Of a stretch of 64,000 nt of DNA, positions 27,137 to 35,898 are shown piece after piece (position 1 is the first letter of the stretch; every line of letters begins with the position of its first letter). Position numbers and translations under genes: made by a program. Below the pieces are notes generated by a model. It saw only the letters and a program-made list of their open reading frames with translations, did no database searches and was not told the DNA's origin. The stretch spans positions 3,580,501-3,644,500 of the forward strand of contig NC_015167.1 of the NCBI RefSeq assembly GCF_000190595.1, written 5' to 3'. Source of the DNA: Cellulophaga lytica DSM 7489. GTDB taxonomy: Bacteria; Bacteroidota; Bacteroidia; Flavobacteriales; Flavobacteriaceae.

Positions 27137-27675
27137 ATGAATTTATAGACACACACCAACAACAACTTATTAATAGCTTAATTTGTTTTATTGCCTTTTT
27201 TATTATTCGCTACCTAACTGCTAAAGCAATACATAAAATAGGAAGAATAAGCGACATTAACAGAGTGCGCACCAAGTTAATTATTAGATATATAACCATA
27301 TTATTTATGGCTATAAGCTTTATAGTTATTGTTTACATTTGGCAAGTAAATTTTGAAGATCTTGGAATTATTTTTTCATCTGTATTTGCCGTATTAGGTG
27401 TTGCATTATTTGCATCATGGTCTATATTAAGTAATATTACTGCTGGCGTTATTTTATTTTTCTCTTTCCCTTTTAAAATAGGAGATCGTATAAAAATACT
27501 AGATGGAGATTTTGCTGAAGAAGTAGACATTTTAGACATTAAGGCTTACCATATTTACCTTAAAAAAGACAACGGGGAACTCCTTACCTACCCAAACAAT
27601 TTACTTTTACAAAAAGGTGTTGTACTTATTAATAGAGATGATAATGACGATACTACAGAAGGAGATTACATTTAA
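27133..27675 (+). CDS. small mechanosensitive channel (MscS) family protein
   Basis: 180 residues. Three transmembrane helices (~12-30, ~55-75, ~85-110) end in the pore-lining segment AVLGVALFASWSILSNITAGVILFF and the FPFKIGDRIKI start of the MscS beta domain. The usual long C-terminal cytoplasmic vestibule is shortened to ~65 residues, so this is a compact MscS-like protein that may lack the full cage. It should open under membrane tension to release osmolytes. It overlaps the lipoprotein gene by 4 bp and precedes corA by 11 bp. Confidence 0.85.
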   Translation: MNEFIDTHQQQLINSLICFIAFFIIRYLTAKAIHKIGRISDINRVRTKLIIRYITILFMAISFIVIVYIWQVNFEDLGIIFSSVFAVLGVALFASWSILSNITAGVILFFSFPFKIGDRIKILDGDFAEEVDILDIKAYHIYLKKDNGELLTYPNNLLLQKGVVLINRDDNDDTTEGDYI

Positions 27676-27686
27676 AAAGTTGCTGT

Positions 27687-28730
27687 ATGAAAAGAAAAAA
27701 CAGGCGTAAAGTAAATCCGTATTCTGATAAAAAAAGTTTTAATATTGAAGAGTTTAAAGCAAATTCATCTTTAATAACCTACTCTAAAGAAAGTTATCAT
27801 TTATTAAAAGGAGAAGAATTAAATCAAATATCTATAACAAAAGATACCTCTGTTATTTCTTGGTTAAACATCTATGGTTTTCAGCATTCGCAAGCTGTAC
27901 GCAAAATAATTGCAGACAATAATATGGATGAATTTTTAATAAACCTTGTTATAGATAACAACCATAGAAATAAAGTAATAGAACTAGATGATTGCTTTTT
28001 TTTAACATTAAAATCTCCTTATTATTCTTCAGAAAGTAACGAAACAAAGTTTGAGCAAATGGTTTTTGTTGTTGGCGAAACCTACGTTTGGAGCATACAA
28101 GAGGTAGAAGGAGATCATTTTCAACATTTAAGAGAACGTATAGAAAAAAACCTAGGTATTATTAGAAAAAAAGGTGCAGACTACCTGTTTTACCTACTAA
28201 TGGAAGCTATAATAGACAATTATTACATTGCTTATGATAAACTTACCGAAGCTAATATTGGTCTAGACAATTTAAATGAAACCAAACCAACACCTGAGTT
28301 TGCTTTAAAAGTTGAAAACAACAAAAGACAACTTAACCAAATTAAAAGAATGACTATTAGCATTAAAGATGCTATAAACCAACTAGAAAATATTGATTGT
28401 TTTGAGTTTGACATAAAGTATTTTATAGAAATTAAAGAACAAATTGGTTTAATGAGTGATGAAATTGATTTTAACCTAAACCAATTAGATAGCACTTTAA
28501 ACCTAATGTTTAGTATACAAAACCATAGGTTAAACGAGGTAATGAAAACCTTAACTATATTTTCTGTAATTTTTATTCCGCTTACTTTTTTAGCTGGCAT
28601 TTACGGTATGAACTTTAAAAATATGCCAGAACTACAAACTGAATATGGCTATTTTATATTATTAGGTGTTATGGTTTTGGTGTCTATAGTATCTATAATA
28701 TTCATCAAAAGAAAAAAATGGTTTTCATAA
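27687..28730 (+). CDS. corA: CorA-like magnesium transporter
   Basis: 347 residues. A large N-terminal cytoplasmic alpha/beta domain and long stalk helix (to ~280) lead to two C-terminal transmembrane helices with the signature YGMNFKNMPE between them. The GMN tripeptide is the selectivity element of CorA pentamers, which import Mg2+ (also Co2+ or Ni2+) through the inner membrane. It is the last gene of the run beginning at 24300. No hairpin terminator is visible after it. Confidence 0.93.
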   Translation: MKRKNRRKVNPYSDKKSFNIEEFKANSSLITYSKESYHLLKGEELNQISITKDTSVISWLNIYGFQHSQAVRKIIADNNMDEFLINLVIDNNHRNKVIELDDCFFLTLKSPYYSSESNETKFEQMVFVVGETYVWSIQEVEGDHFQHLRERIEKNLGIIRKKGADYLFYLLMEAIIDNYYIAYDKLTEANIGLDNLNETKPTPEFALKVENNKRQLNQIKRMTISIKDAINQLENIDCFEFDIKYFIEIKEQIGLMSDEIDFNLNQLDSTLNLMFSIQNHRLNEVMKTLTIFSVIFIPLTFLAGIYGMNFKNMPELQTEYGYFILLGVMVLVSIVSIIFIKRKKWFS

Positions 28731-28800
28731 TTTCTCATCAAAATTTAAAATTGTTAACAAACCTCTTAAAAACGGTGTTAAAGAACCTTTAAAATTCTCT

Positions 28801-28828
28801 TTGTAAAGCGTAGAACTTGTTATATTTG
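28801..28828 (+). promoter_or_regulatory. promoter of the PIG-L deacetylase gene
   Basis: TTG at 28801-28803, 17-nt spacer and TATATTTG at 28821-28828 fit the flavobacterial consensus. The ATG at 28852 is 23 bp after the -7 element. Confidence 0.75.
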
Positions 28829-28851
28829 GACATCAACCAAAATTAACATTT

Positions 28852-31350
28852 ATGCGCCAACTATTGGTATCCTGCGTAATTTCTCTATTATGCATTAACT
28901 TAGGATTTTCTCAAGCCCCAAAAAAAAATTCATCTACAGAAATTTATCACTCTTTACAAAAGCTAAACTTTTTAGGTTCTGCGTTATACATTGCTGCTCA
29001 TCCAGATGATGAAAATACCAGATTAATATCATACCTATCTAACAACGTAAAAGCCAAAACAGCATATTTATCTTTAACTCGCGGAGATGGCGGACAAAAC
29101 TTAATTGGACCAGAAATTAGAGAGCAATTAGGTGTTTTACGTACTCAAGAATTGCTTGGTGCACGTAGTAAAGATGGTGGAGAGCAATTTTTCTCTAGAG
29201 CAAATGATTTTGGTTACTCTAAACACCCAGATGAAACTTTAGCCATTTGGAATAAAAAAGAAGTTTTAGGAGATGTTGTACAAATTATTAGGCAATATAA
29301 GCCAGATGTTATTATAAACAGATTTAACCACAGAACTCCTGGTACTACACACGGTCACCACACTACTTCTGCAATGCTAAGCGTAGAGGCTTTTGATTTG
29401 GTAAATGATGCTAATGCATATCCAGAACAATTAAAACTAACCGAAACTTGGCAACCAAAACGTATGTTTTTTAATACTTCATGGTGGTTTTATGGTAGTG
29501 AAGAAGCTTTTAATAAAGCTGACAAAAGTAAATTAATGAAATTAGATGTTGGTGTCTTTTACCCAATACTAGGTGTTTCTAATAATGAAATTGCTGCACT
29601 TGCTAGCAGTCAACATTTATGCCAAGGTTTTGGTAGAATATCTACAAGAGGTAGCCAAGATGAGTATATTGAGCTTTTAAAAGGTGATATGCCTAAAGGC
29701 GATGATATTTTTGAAGGCATTAATACTACTTGGTCTAGAATAGATGGTGGTGATGCTATTGGAAAAATACTAAACAAGGTTGAAGAAAATTTTAATTTCA
29801 AAAATCCGTCTTCACATTTACCAGAGCTTATAGAGGCTTATAAATTACTACAAAAATCTACAGATAAACACTGGAAAAATATTAAATCTAAAGAACTAGA
29901 AAATATTATTACTGCTGTAGCTGGTTTGTATTTAGAAGCAAATGCTAATTATACCAATAGTACGCCTTCTGGTAATTTTAAAGTATCTATAGAAGCGTTA
30001 AACAGAAGCACTGCAAATATTGTTTTAAAATCTGTAAACGTTGGTACTACTACCCTAACGCCTAATATTTTGTTAGAAAACAACACAAAGGAAAACCTAA
30101 CTTTAGATGTTGCTGTACCTGAAAACACAAAATACACTAGCCCTTATTGGTTAATGGAAAAAGGTACACTAGGTATGTACACTGTAAAAGATAAAAAACT
30201 AATAGGCAAACCAGAGACACCAAGAGCTTTTAATGCAGATTTTGAACTTAGTATTAACAATTACACTTTAACTATTACCAAACCTGTTGTTTATCACTAC
30301 TCTAAACCAGATAAAGGAGAATTGTACAGACCTTTTGAAGTTTTACCGGAAGCTAGTGTTGGTATAAAAGATAAAGTTATTATTTTTTCTGATGAATCTT
30401 CAAAACAAATACCAGTAACAGTTAAGGCTTTAGCAGATGATATTTCTGGTGAAATAGAATTAACTTTTTCTAAAGGATGGAAAGTAGCTAATGCAAAACA
30501 AAATTTTAATATTAAAAAACGTGGAGACTCAAAAACAATTATATTTACTGTTACGCCTCCAAATAGCGAATCTGAAGGTTCTATTTTACCAGTTGTAAAA
30601 ATTAATGGCAAAGAACTTAATAAAGAGCTTGTAGTTATATCTTATGATCATATACCTACACAATCTGTTTTATTACCGTCTGAAGCTAAAGTAGTACGTT
30701 TAGACATTAAAAAAACAGGAAAAAACATTGGTTACATTACTGGTGCAGGAGATAAAATCCCTGAGAGTTTAGAGCAAATTGGCTACAATGTTTCTATCAT
30801 AGACCCTAACAACATCAATACTGCTTCATTAAAAGGTTTTGATGCTATTGTGGTTGGTATTAGAGCTTATAATGTAGTAGACCAATTAAAATTTAAACAA
30901 CACTTTTTATTAGACTATGTTAAAAACGGAGGTAATTTAGTAATACAATATAATACAGCTGGCCGCAGCAAACTAGGTGTAGATAACATTGCCCCTTACC
31001 CATTAGAACTTTCTAGAGACAGAGTTACTAATGAGTTTGCAGAAGTTACCATTTTAGCAAAAGATCATCCTGTGGTAAACACTCCAAACAAAATTACTCC
31101 TAACGACTTTAATAATTGGGTACAAGAACGTGGTTTATACTTTCCTAACAAATGGGGTAAAGAGTTTACTCCTATTTTAGCAATGGCAGATAAAGGAGAA
31201 GAGGCAAAAAAAGGTAGTATTTTAATTGCTGCTTATGGAAAAGGAAATTACGTATATACAGGAATTAGCTTTTTTAGAGAATTACCTGCTGGTGTACCAG
31301 GGGCATATAAATTATTTGCCAATTTATTATCACTTCCTAAAAAAAAATAA
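28852..31350 (+). CDS. secreted PIG-L family deacetylase, large multidomain form
   Basis: 832 residues with a cleavable signal peptide (cleavage near GFSQ). The zinc deacetylase domain (~35-270) has AAHPDDEN, a TRGDGGQN segment and HRTPGTTHGHHTT. Beyond it are beta-sandwich-like modules (~380-640) and a C-terminal domain (~645-830) with a class I glutaminase-like fold (YDVIVVGIRAYN type sequence, YVKNGGNLVIQYNT). The large Bacteroidota members are presumed to deacetylate N-acetylglucosamine-type substrates or sugar antibiotics outside the cytoplasm, which remains unproven. A 33-codon ORF and a sodium symporter gene follow at 6 and 109 bp, suggesting uptake of the released product. Confidence 0.85.
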   Translation: MRQLLVSCVISLLCINLGFSQAPKKNSSTEIYHSLQKLNFLGSALYIAAHPDDENTRLISYLSNNVKAKTAYLSLTRGDGGQNLIGPEIREQLGVLRTQELLGARSKDGGEQFFSRANDFGYSKHPDETLAIWNKKEVLGDVVQIIRQYKPDVIINRFNHRTPGTTHGHHTTSAMLSVEAFDLVNDANAYPEQLKLTETWQPKRMFFNTSWWFYGSEEAFNKADKSKLMKLDVGVFYPILGVSNNEIAALASSQHLCQGFGRISTRGSQDEYIELLKGDMPKGDDIFEGINTTWSRIDGGDAIGKILNKVEENFNFKNPSSHLPELIEAYKLLQKSTDKHWKNIKSKELENIITAVAGLYLEANANYTNSTPSGNFKVSIEALNRSTANIVLKSVNVGTTTLTPNILLENNTKENLTLDVAVPENTKYTSPYWLMEKGTLGMYTVKDKKLIGKPETPRAFNADFELSINNYTLTITKPVVYHYSKPDKGELYRPFEVLPEASVGIKDKVIIFSDESSKQIPVTVKALADDISGEIELTFSKGWKVANAKQNFNIKKRGDSKTIIFTVTPPNSESEGSILPVVKINGKELNKELVVISYDHIPTQSVLLPSEAKVVRLDIKKTGKNIGYITGAGDKIPESLEQIGYNVSIIDPNNINTASLKGFDAIVVGIRAYNVVDQLKFKQHFLLDYVKNGGNLVIQYNTAGRSKLGVDNIAPYPLELSRDRVTNEFAEVTILAKDHPVVNTPNKITPNDFNNWVQERGLYFPNKWGKEFTPILAMADKGEEAKKGSILIAAYGKGNYVYTGISFFRELPAGVPGAYKLFANLLSLPKKK

Positions 31351-31356
31351 AACACT

Positions 31357-31458
31357 ATGAAAGATAAATTTATTTGGAAAAAAGAATATTCTTGGGTGTT
31401 ACTATTAAACTTAATGTATGCCATTGTTTTTTTTATAATAATGAAAATTTACAATTAG
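31357..31458 (+). CDS. 33-residue single-span membrane peptide preceding a symporter
   Basis: An ATG at 31357 opens a 33-codon frame ending at TAG 31456-31458. A basic/aromatic N-terminus (MKDKFIWKKEYSWV) leads into a hydrophobic segment of about 17 residues (VLLLNLMYAIVFFIIMK). It is 6 bp after the deacetylase stop and 1 bp before the symporter ATG, spacing typical of translated genes. The positive-inside pattern predicts the N-terminus in the cytoplasm. Some SSS family transporters (PanF, with YhdT) are preceded by a small membrane protein, so it may be an accessory subunit. Coding potential rests on spacing and composition only. Confidence 0.6.
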   Translation: MKDKFIWKKEYSWVLLLNLMYAIVFFIIMKIYN

Positions 31459-31459
31459 T

Positions 31460-33169
31460 ATGGCAGAAATAGATTGGTATTTACTTATTGGAACGCTACT
31501 ATTTATTGTTGGTTTTGGCGTGTACAAAACAAAAGGAAGTAAAAATGTAAACGATTATGTTTTAGGTGGCAACCAGTCTAAATGGTGGACAATTGGGTTG
31601 TCTGTAATGGCTACACAAGCTAGCGCAATTACATTTTTATCTACTCCAGGACAAGCCTATAACTCAGGAATGGGCTTTGTGCAATTTTACTTTGGTTTAC
31701 CATTAGCTATGGTAGTAATATGTATGGTTTTTGTACCATTATATCACAAACTAAAGGTATACACTGCTTATGAGTTTTTAGAAAACAGGTTTGATGTTAA
31801 AACCAGAACACTTGCTGCATTTTTATTTCTAATTCAGCGTGGCTTAGCTGCTGGTATAACCATTTACGCTCCTTCTATTATTTTATCTGCAGTACTAGGT
31901 TGGGATTTAAGAATTTTGAATATTTTAATTGGTATTCTGGTTATAATTTACACCGTATCTGGCGGTACAAAGGCAGTAAGCGTTACCCAAAAACAGCAAA
32001 TGTTTATTATTATGCTGGGTATGTTTGTGGCTTTTTATTTTATTTTAGATTATTTACCAGACGATATTACATTTAGCAAAGCCTTAAAGGTTGCTAGTGC
32101 AAGTGATAAATTAAATATTTTAGACTTTAGTTTAGACACACAGAGTAGGTACACTGTTTGGAGCGGATTAACTGGTGGATTTTTCCTGTTTATGTCTTAT
32201 TTTGGTACAGATCAAAGTCAGGTACAGCGTTATTTATCTGGTAAATCAGTAAGAGAGAGTCAGCTTGGTTTAATTTTTAATGGGATTTTAAAAATTCCAA
32301 TGCAATTTTTTATTTTATTGGTTGGTGTAATGGTATTTGTGTTTTATCAATACAACGTATCTCCTTTAAACTTTAACCCTGCTGCTACTGCTAAAGTAGA
32401 AAACTCTATTCACGCAGAAGACTACAAACTTTTACAGGAAGAACACAAGTACATAACAGAGCAAAAAATAGTTGCTCAAAATAAATTATCTGTAGCAATA
32501 GACCAAAACAATATTGAGGCGCAAAAGAAAGCTAAAAATGAAATTATAACCCTAAATGAGCAAGAAAAGTTAGGTAGAGATGCAGGTAAAAATTTAATTA
32601 AGCAAGCAGATGATTCTGTAGAAACAAATGATACAGATTATGTTTTTATTCATTTTATATTAAACTACTTACCACAAGGAATTATAGGTCTTTTACTTGC
32701 CGTAATATTGTCTGCTGCTATGTCTTCAACAGCATCAGAACTTAATGCTTTGGGTACTATTAGCGCTTTAGATATCTATAAAAGGAGTATTAAACAAGGA
32801 GAAACAGAAGAACACTACGTTAAAGCATCTAAAGTACTAACACTAATTTGGGGTATTTTAGCCATATTAATTGCCTGTGTAGCTAGCTTGTTTGATAATT
32901 TAATACAATTGGTTAACATTATAGGTTCTATTTTTTACGGTAACGTGTTGGGCATCTTTTTACTAGCGTTCTTTTTTAAATATGTAAAAGGTAATGCCGT
33001 ATTTGTTGCTGCAATTATTACGCAGGTTATTGTAATATTTGGTTGGGCTTTTGATTGGATGTCTTACCTATGGCTAAATGCCTTTGGCTGTGCTTTAGTA
33101 ATTTCTATAGCAATAATGTTAGAGGGTTTTGACCGAATGATGAAAACCGAAAACGAAATGAAAATATAA
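31460..33169 (+). CDS. sodium:solute symporter (SSS) family protein
   Basis: 569 residues with the 13-14 helices of the SSS family. An N-terminal helix is followed by the YVLGGNQSKWWTIGLS segment, the Na2-site region near ATQASAITFLSTPGQAYNSGMGF, and FLLFMSYFGTDQSQVQRYLSG in the core. A charged insert (~335-400: AEDYKLLQEEHKY...) lies between two helices and looks like a coiled cytoplasmic loop. It should cotransport Na+ with a sugar or other organic solute. The adjacent deacetylase suggests an amino sugar or similar product. A bidirectional terminator follows. Confidence 0.92.
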   Translation: MAEIDWYLLIGTLLFIVGFGVYKTKGSKNVNDYVLGGNQSKWWTIGLSVMATQASAITFLSTPGQAYNSGMGFVQFYFGLPLAMVVICMVFVPLYHKLKVYTAYEFLENRFDVKTRTLAAFLFLIQRGLAAGITIYAPSIILSAVLGWDLRILNILIGILVIIYTVSGGTKAVSVTQKQQMFIIMLGMFVAFYFILDYLPDDITFSKALKVASASDKLNILDFSLDTQSRYTVWSGLTGGFFLFMSYFGTDQSQVQRYLSGKSVRESQLGLIFNGILKIPMQFFILLVGVMVFVFYQYNVSPLNFNPAATAKVENSIHAEDYKLLQEEHKYITEQKIVAQNKLSVAIDQNNIEAQKKAKNEIITLNEQEKLGRDAGKNLIKQADDSVETNDTDYVFIHFILNYLPQGIIGLLLAVILSAAMSSTASELNALGTISALDIYKRSIKQGETEEHYVKASKVLTLIWGILAILIACVASLFDNLIQLVNIIGSIFYGNVLGIFLLAFFFKYVKGNAVFVAAIITQVIVIFGWAFDWMSYLWLNAFGCALVISIAIMLEGFDRMMKTENEMKI

Positions 33170-33188
33170 TATAAAATTTCATCTACAA

Positions 33189-33224
33189 AAAAGCCCGTAA
33201 AACAATTGTTTTACGGGCTTTTAC
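33189..33224. terminator. bidirectional terminator
   Basis: A 34-bp perfect inverted repeat (17-bp arms at 33189-33205 and 33206-33222, with a few central bases as loop) contains a GC-rich core and ends in A/T tracts on both sides. It serves the symporter gene and the convergent DUF2911 gene. Confidence 0.9.
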
Positions 33225-33241
33225 TATTTTAATAATAGAGC

Positions 33242-34087
33242 TTATTTAGCTCCCCACTCTTTTAAAGAGTCTTCGTTCATTTTTATGTAATCTGCATTAC
33301 CAGCTTCTTTAGAACCAGCTAAAGATTTTTTAGCAGTTTCAATGGCTTTTTTCTTATCACCAGCCTTAGCATAAATTAAAGACAATTGTCTTAATTGGTA
33401 AAAAGCAGGTTTCTCCATCATACTCATAGCTTTCTCCATCCAAGTTTTTGCTTGGTTAATATCTTTACCAGCTTCTTTATAATAAACAGCAGCAGCATAG
33501 TAGTCTTGTGCACTTGGGCCATTCATTGTTTTAGTAATTGCAGCAGTAACTGTTTTATCTGTTGGCACATCAAACTTAGCACCTACATATACATCTTCCC
33601 ATAAAATACCTAATACAGCAGAACTAGCTGTTAAATCATCAAAAGTCATTGTAAAAGTTTCAATTTTCATAGGCATTTTTACAACATCTGCTTTAACTGT
33701 AGCAGCAACTTTAGCATTGTCCCAAGCTTTAGGTGTTCCCCAATTGTTAGTATCTGCATAAAAAATAATTTCCCAAGAGCTTTCCCCTGGTTTAGTAAAC
33801 ACCGCATAAGAACCAGCTTTTACTTCTTTACCACCTATAATAACGTTGTTACTAAAAGTAATTGTTGTGTTTTTGTTAGCTCCTGTTCTCCACAATTTAG
33901 AAAAAGGTACTAGGTTACCAAAAACTTCTCTTCCTCTCATAGATGGTCTAGAGTATTCTAAAGTAACATCTGTTAAACCTACTTTTTGTTCTATTTTAGT
34001 AAACGGACTAGGTTGTGGTGTTTCAATTTGTGCTTGTACTCCTGTTAAGGCAAACACAGCAACTAATACTAATGCAATTTTTTTCAT
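33242..34087 (-). CDS. secreted DUF2911 domain protein
   Basis: 281 residues with a signal peptide (cleavage near VQAQ). DUF2911 spans ~25-170 with the family motifs VTLEYSRPSMRGREVFG, WRTGANKNTTITF, GGKEVKAGSYAVFT and WGTPKAWDNA. The C-terminal ~100 residues form TPR-like helices (AAVYYKEAGKDINQAKTWMEKA, KAGDKKKAIETAKKSL). The function is unknown; the domain is a beta-rich periplasmic or surface module frequent in Bacteroidota. A TAATTTTG -7 element is at 34121-34114 on the minus strand, though no TTG lies in the expected window. Its transcript ends at the shared terminator. Confidence 0.85.
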   Translation of the reverse strand: MKKIALVLVAVFALTGVQAQIETPQPSPFTKIEQKVGLTDVTLEYSRPSMRGREVFGNLVPFSKLWRTGANKNTTITFSNNVIIGGKEVKAGSYAVFTKPGESSWEIIFYADTNNWGTPKAWDNAKVAATVKADVVKMPMKIETFTMTFDDLTASSAVLGILWEDVYVGAKFDVPTDKTVTAAITKTMNGPSAQDYYAAAVYYKEAGKDINQAKTWMEKAMSMMEKPAFYQLRQLSLIYAKAGDKKKAIETAKKSLAGSKEAGNADYIKMNEDSLKEWGAK

Positions 34088-34194
34088 TTGATTTATAGTT
34101 TTTTAAGTTTCTTCAAAATTAAGGCACACCTATCCCTTTAAATGTTAACAAAACCTTAAATTTTATTACATAAAATTACTTAAAAAGCAACACA

Positions 34195-35046
34195 CTAATT
34201 GGCGTTTAACTTATAAATACTTGCGCTAGCACCTAATTTTGTAAAAGACTCAGAAGATAAATAATAAGTGCCATCTGTATAAGTAGTTACCCCTTCCATT
34301 TGCACAAAACCCAAGTCTAACTGTGTCTTTTTAACAGTCCCTGCAAACAAATTATTAGCACTACTATTTTCTATTTCAACCACAAACGGCATCATAAACA
34401 TATTATAACCAACCAAAAGTACGCTGTTATCTTGTTTATTATAAGTTGCACCCGTTACCAAGCCTTTTGTGTTGTATTCACCCACTTTTGTTGCCACATA
34501 TTTACCTGGTTTTACAGGAATTTTATAAGCGCTAGTTTTCTTCTCTCTCCATTGCTTAGTTAAAATATAAAGCTCGTTATTTTTACAAAACATAGCTTCT
34601 GCATCAAAATTACTACTGCTTTTACGCGTGTTATTTTTTTTATCTGGATAGCTAAAATAAATTTTTTCTGCTGTTACTTTACTTAATGTTCTTATATCTT
34701 TTTTAGATAATTTATATACCACAAGGTCTTCTCTGTCTCCCCAATAATTTCCAAAATCACCCACATAAATATAATTTTGGTCTTGGGCCAAATCTTCCCA
34801 ATCAATATTTTTAGCATTTACAACTTCTATCTCTTTCTCTACCTTAAATGTTTTTTTATTAAGTTGATATAAGATTGGTGCATTACCAGAATCGTTGTGA
34901 GAAATTAAAGTATCATCAAAATAAAGTAAACCTGATGACTCTGAAACAGCTTCTGGTAAAACGCCTACTAAAGAACTGGTAAATTGACCAAAAAAAGCGC
35001 CTAATGCCAAAGCAGAAATATACAACAGTGTTAACTTAACCTTCAT
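34195..35046 (-). CDS. secreted beta-propeller-like protein of unknown function
   Basis: 283 residues with an N-terminal hydrophobic signal segment. The remainder alternates short strands in a pattern like NHL/SdiA-regulated-type propellers: ESSGLLYFDDTLISHNDSGN, DWEDLAQDQNYIYVGDFGNYWGDR, FDAEAMFCKNNELYILTKQW and MEGVTTYTDGTYYLSSES. These strings resemble the repeated (I/V)EGL/AEAM turns of such propellers. The enzymatic role, if any, is unknown. A TAGCTTTG -7 element is present at 35082-35075 on the minus strand. It is divergent from the TetR-like gene at 35235. Confidence 0.65.
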   Translation of the reverse strand: MKVKLTLLYISALALGAFFGQFTSSLVGVLPEAVSESSGLLYFDDTLISHNDSGNAPILYQLNKKTFKVEKEIEVVNAKNIDWEDLAQDQNYIYVGDFGNYWGDREDLVVYKLSKKDIRTLSKVTAEKIYFSYPDKKNNTRKSSSNFDAEAMFCKNNELYILTKQWREKKTSAYKIPVKPGKYVATKVGEYNTKGLVTGATYNKQDNSVLLVGYNMFMMPFVVEIENSSANNLFAGTVKKTQLDLGFVQMEGVTTYTDGTYYLSSESFTKLGASASIYKLNAN

Positions 35047-35171
35047 TAATAAATACTTAATTTATAATTAGATGCAAAGCTACGTGTAACTTATAAGACT
35101 ATAAATAGTTTTAAGTAAAAGCTAACATTTTAGAGTTCAAAATAGCAGTAAAACAGACATAAAAATAATTT

Positions 35172-35215
35172 TGTCTAATCTTTTACTGAAATAGTTAGAC
35201 ATTTTTGTATCTTTG
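35172..35215 (+). promoter_or_regulatory. inverted repeat and -7 element upstream of the TetR-like gene
   Basis: TGTCTAA at 35172-35178 and its complement TTAGACA at 35195-35201 form a perfect 7-bp inverted repeat separated by 16 bp. A consensus -7 element TATCTTTG lies at 35208-35215, and the ATG is at 35235. The repeat covers the region between -33 and -10, a common place for an autorepressor operator. Confidence 0.55.
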
Positions 35216-35234
35216 TTTTAGAAATACAAAAATT

Positions 35235-35894
35235 ATGGCAAAGAAAAAGAAGATTACAGCAGAGGATATTATAAGTTTTTATATGAATTATGTATTAGAA
35301 AACGAAAAGCAACCGTCTTCTGTATACAAGTTTTCTAAGTCAAATAATTTTGATGAGGCTATTTTTTATAATTTCTTCAACTCTTTTGAAACATTAGAAA
35401 AAGAAGTTTTTAACGCTTTTTACAATTACACTATTAAAGCTTTAGAAGCAGATAAAGCATATTTAGACTTTAATAACAGAACAAAATTATTAAGCTTTTA
35501 CTATACTTTTTTTGAGATGCTTACCGCAAACAGAAGTTATGTAGTATATGCTTTAAGTAAGCATAAGAACAAATTAAAGTATGTAGGTATTTTGTCTAAA
35601 CTTAAAGAAAGTTTCACAAATTATATTACACATTTAGAAATTGAAACAATTGATCTTAAGCAAGAAAAATTAGAAAAAATTCAGCAAAAAACACTTAATG
35701 AATCTGCTTGGATACAATTGCTAATTACAATAAAGTTTTGGTTAGATGATACTTCATCTTCATTTGAAAAAACAGATATATTTATTGAAAAAAGTGTTAA
35801 TACCACGTTTGATTTACTAGACACTAAACCCTTACAAAGTATTATAGATCTAGGAAAGTTTATTTATAAAGAAAAAATTAATATGAACTTGTAA
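35235..35894 (+). CDS. TetR family-like transcriptional regulator
   Basis: 219 residues from the ATG at 35235; an in-frame TTG at 35205 would put the start before the predicted transcription start. The N-terminal ~50 residues form a TetR-type three-helix DNA-binding domain (KKITAEDIISFYMNYVLEN... EAIFYNFFNSFETLEKEVF), where the YNFFNSFETLEK string corresponds to the YxyFxsKexL recognition segment. The all-helical C-terminus should bind an effector and dimerise. It is the first gene of a 12-gene cluster and precedes the AarF-type kinase by 4 bp, so it probably controls the cluster. The effector is unknown. Confidence 0.78.
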   Translation: MAKKKKITAEDIISFYMNYVLENEKQPSSVYKFSKSNNFDEAIFYNFFNSFETLEKEVFNAFYNYTIKALEADKAYLDFNNRTKLLSFYYTFFEMLTANRSYVVYALSKHKNKLKYVGILSKLKESFTNYITHLEIETIDLKQEKLEKIQQKTLNESAWIQLLITIKFWLDDTSSSFEKTDIFIEKSVNTTFDLLDTKPLQSIIDLGKFIYKEKINMNL

Positions 35895-35898
35895 GCCT

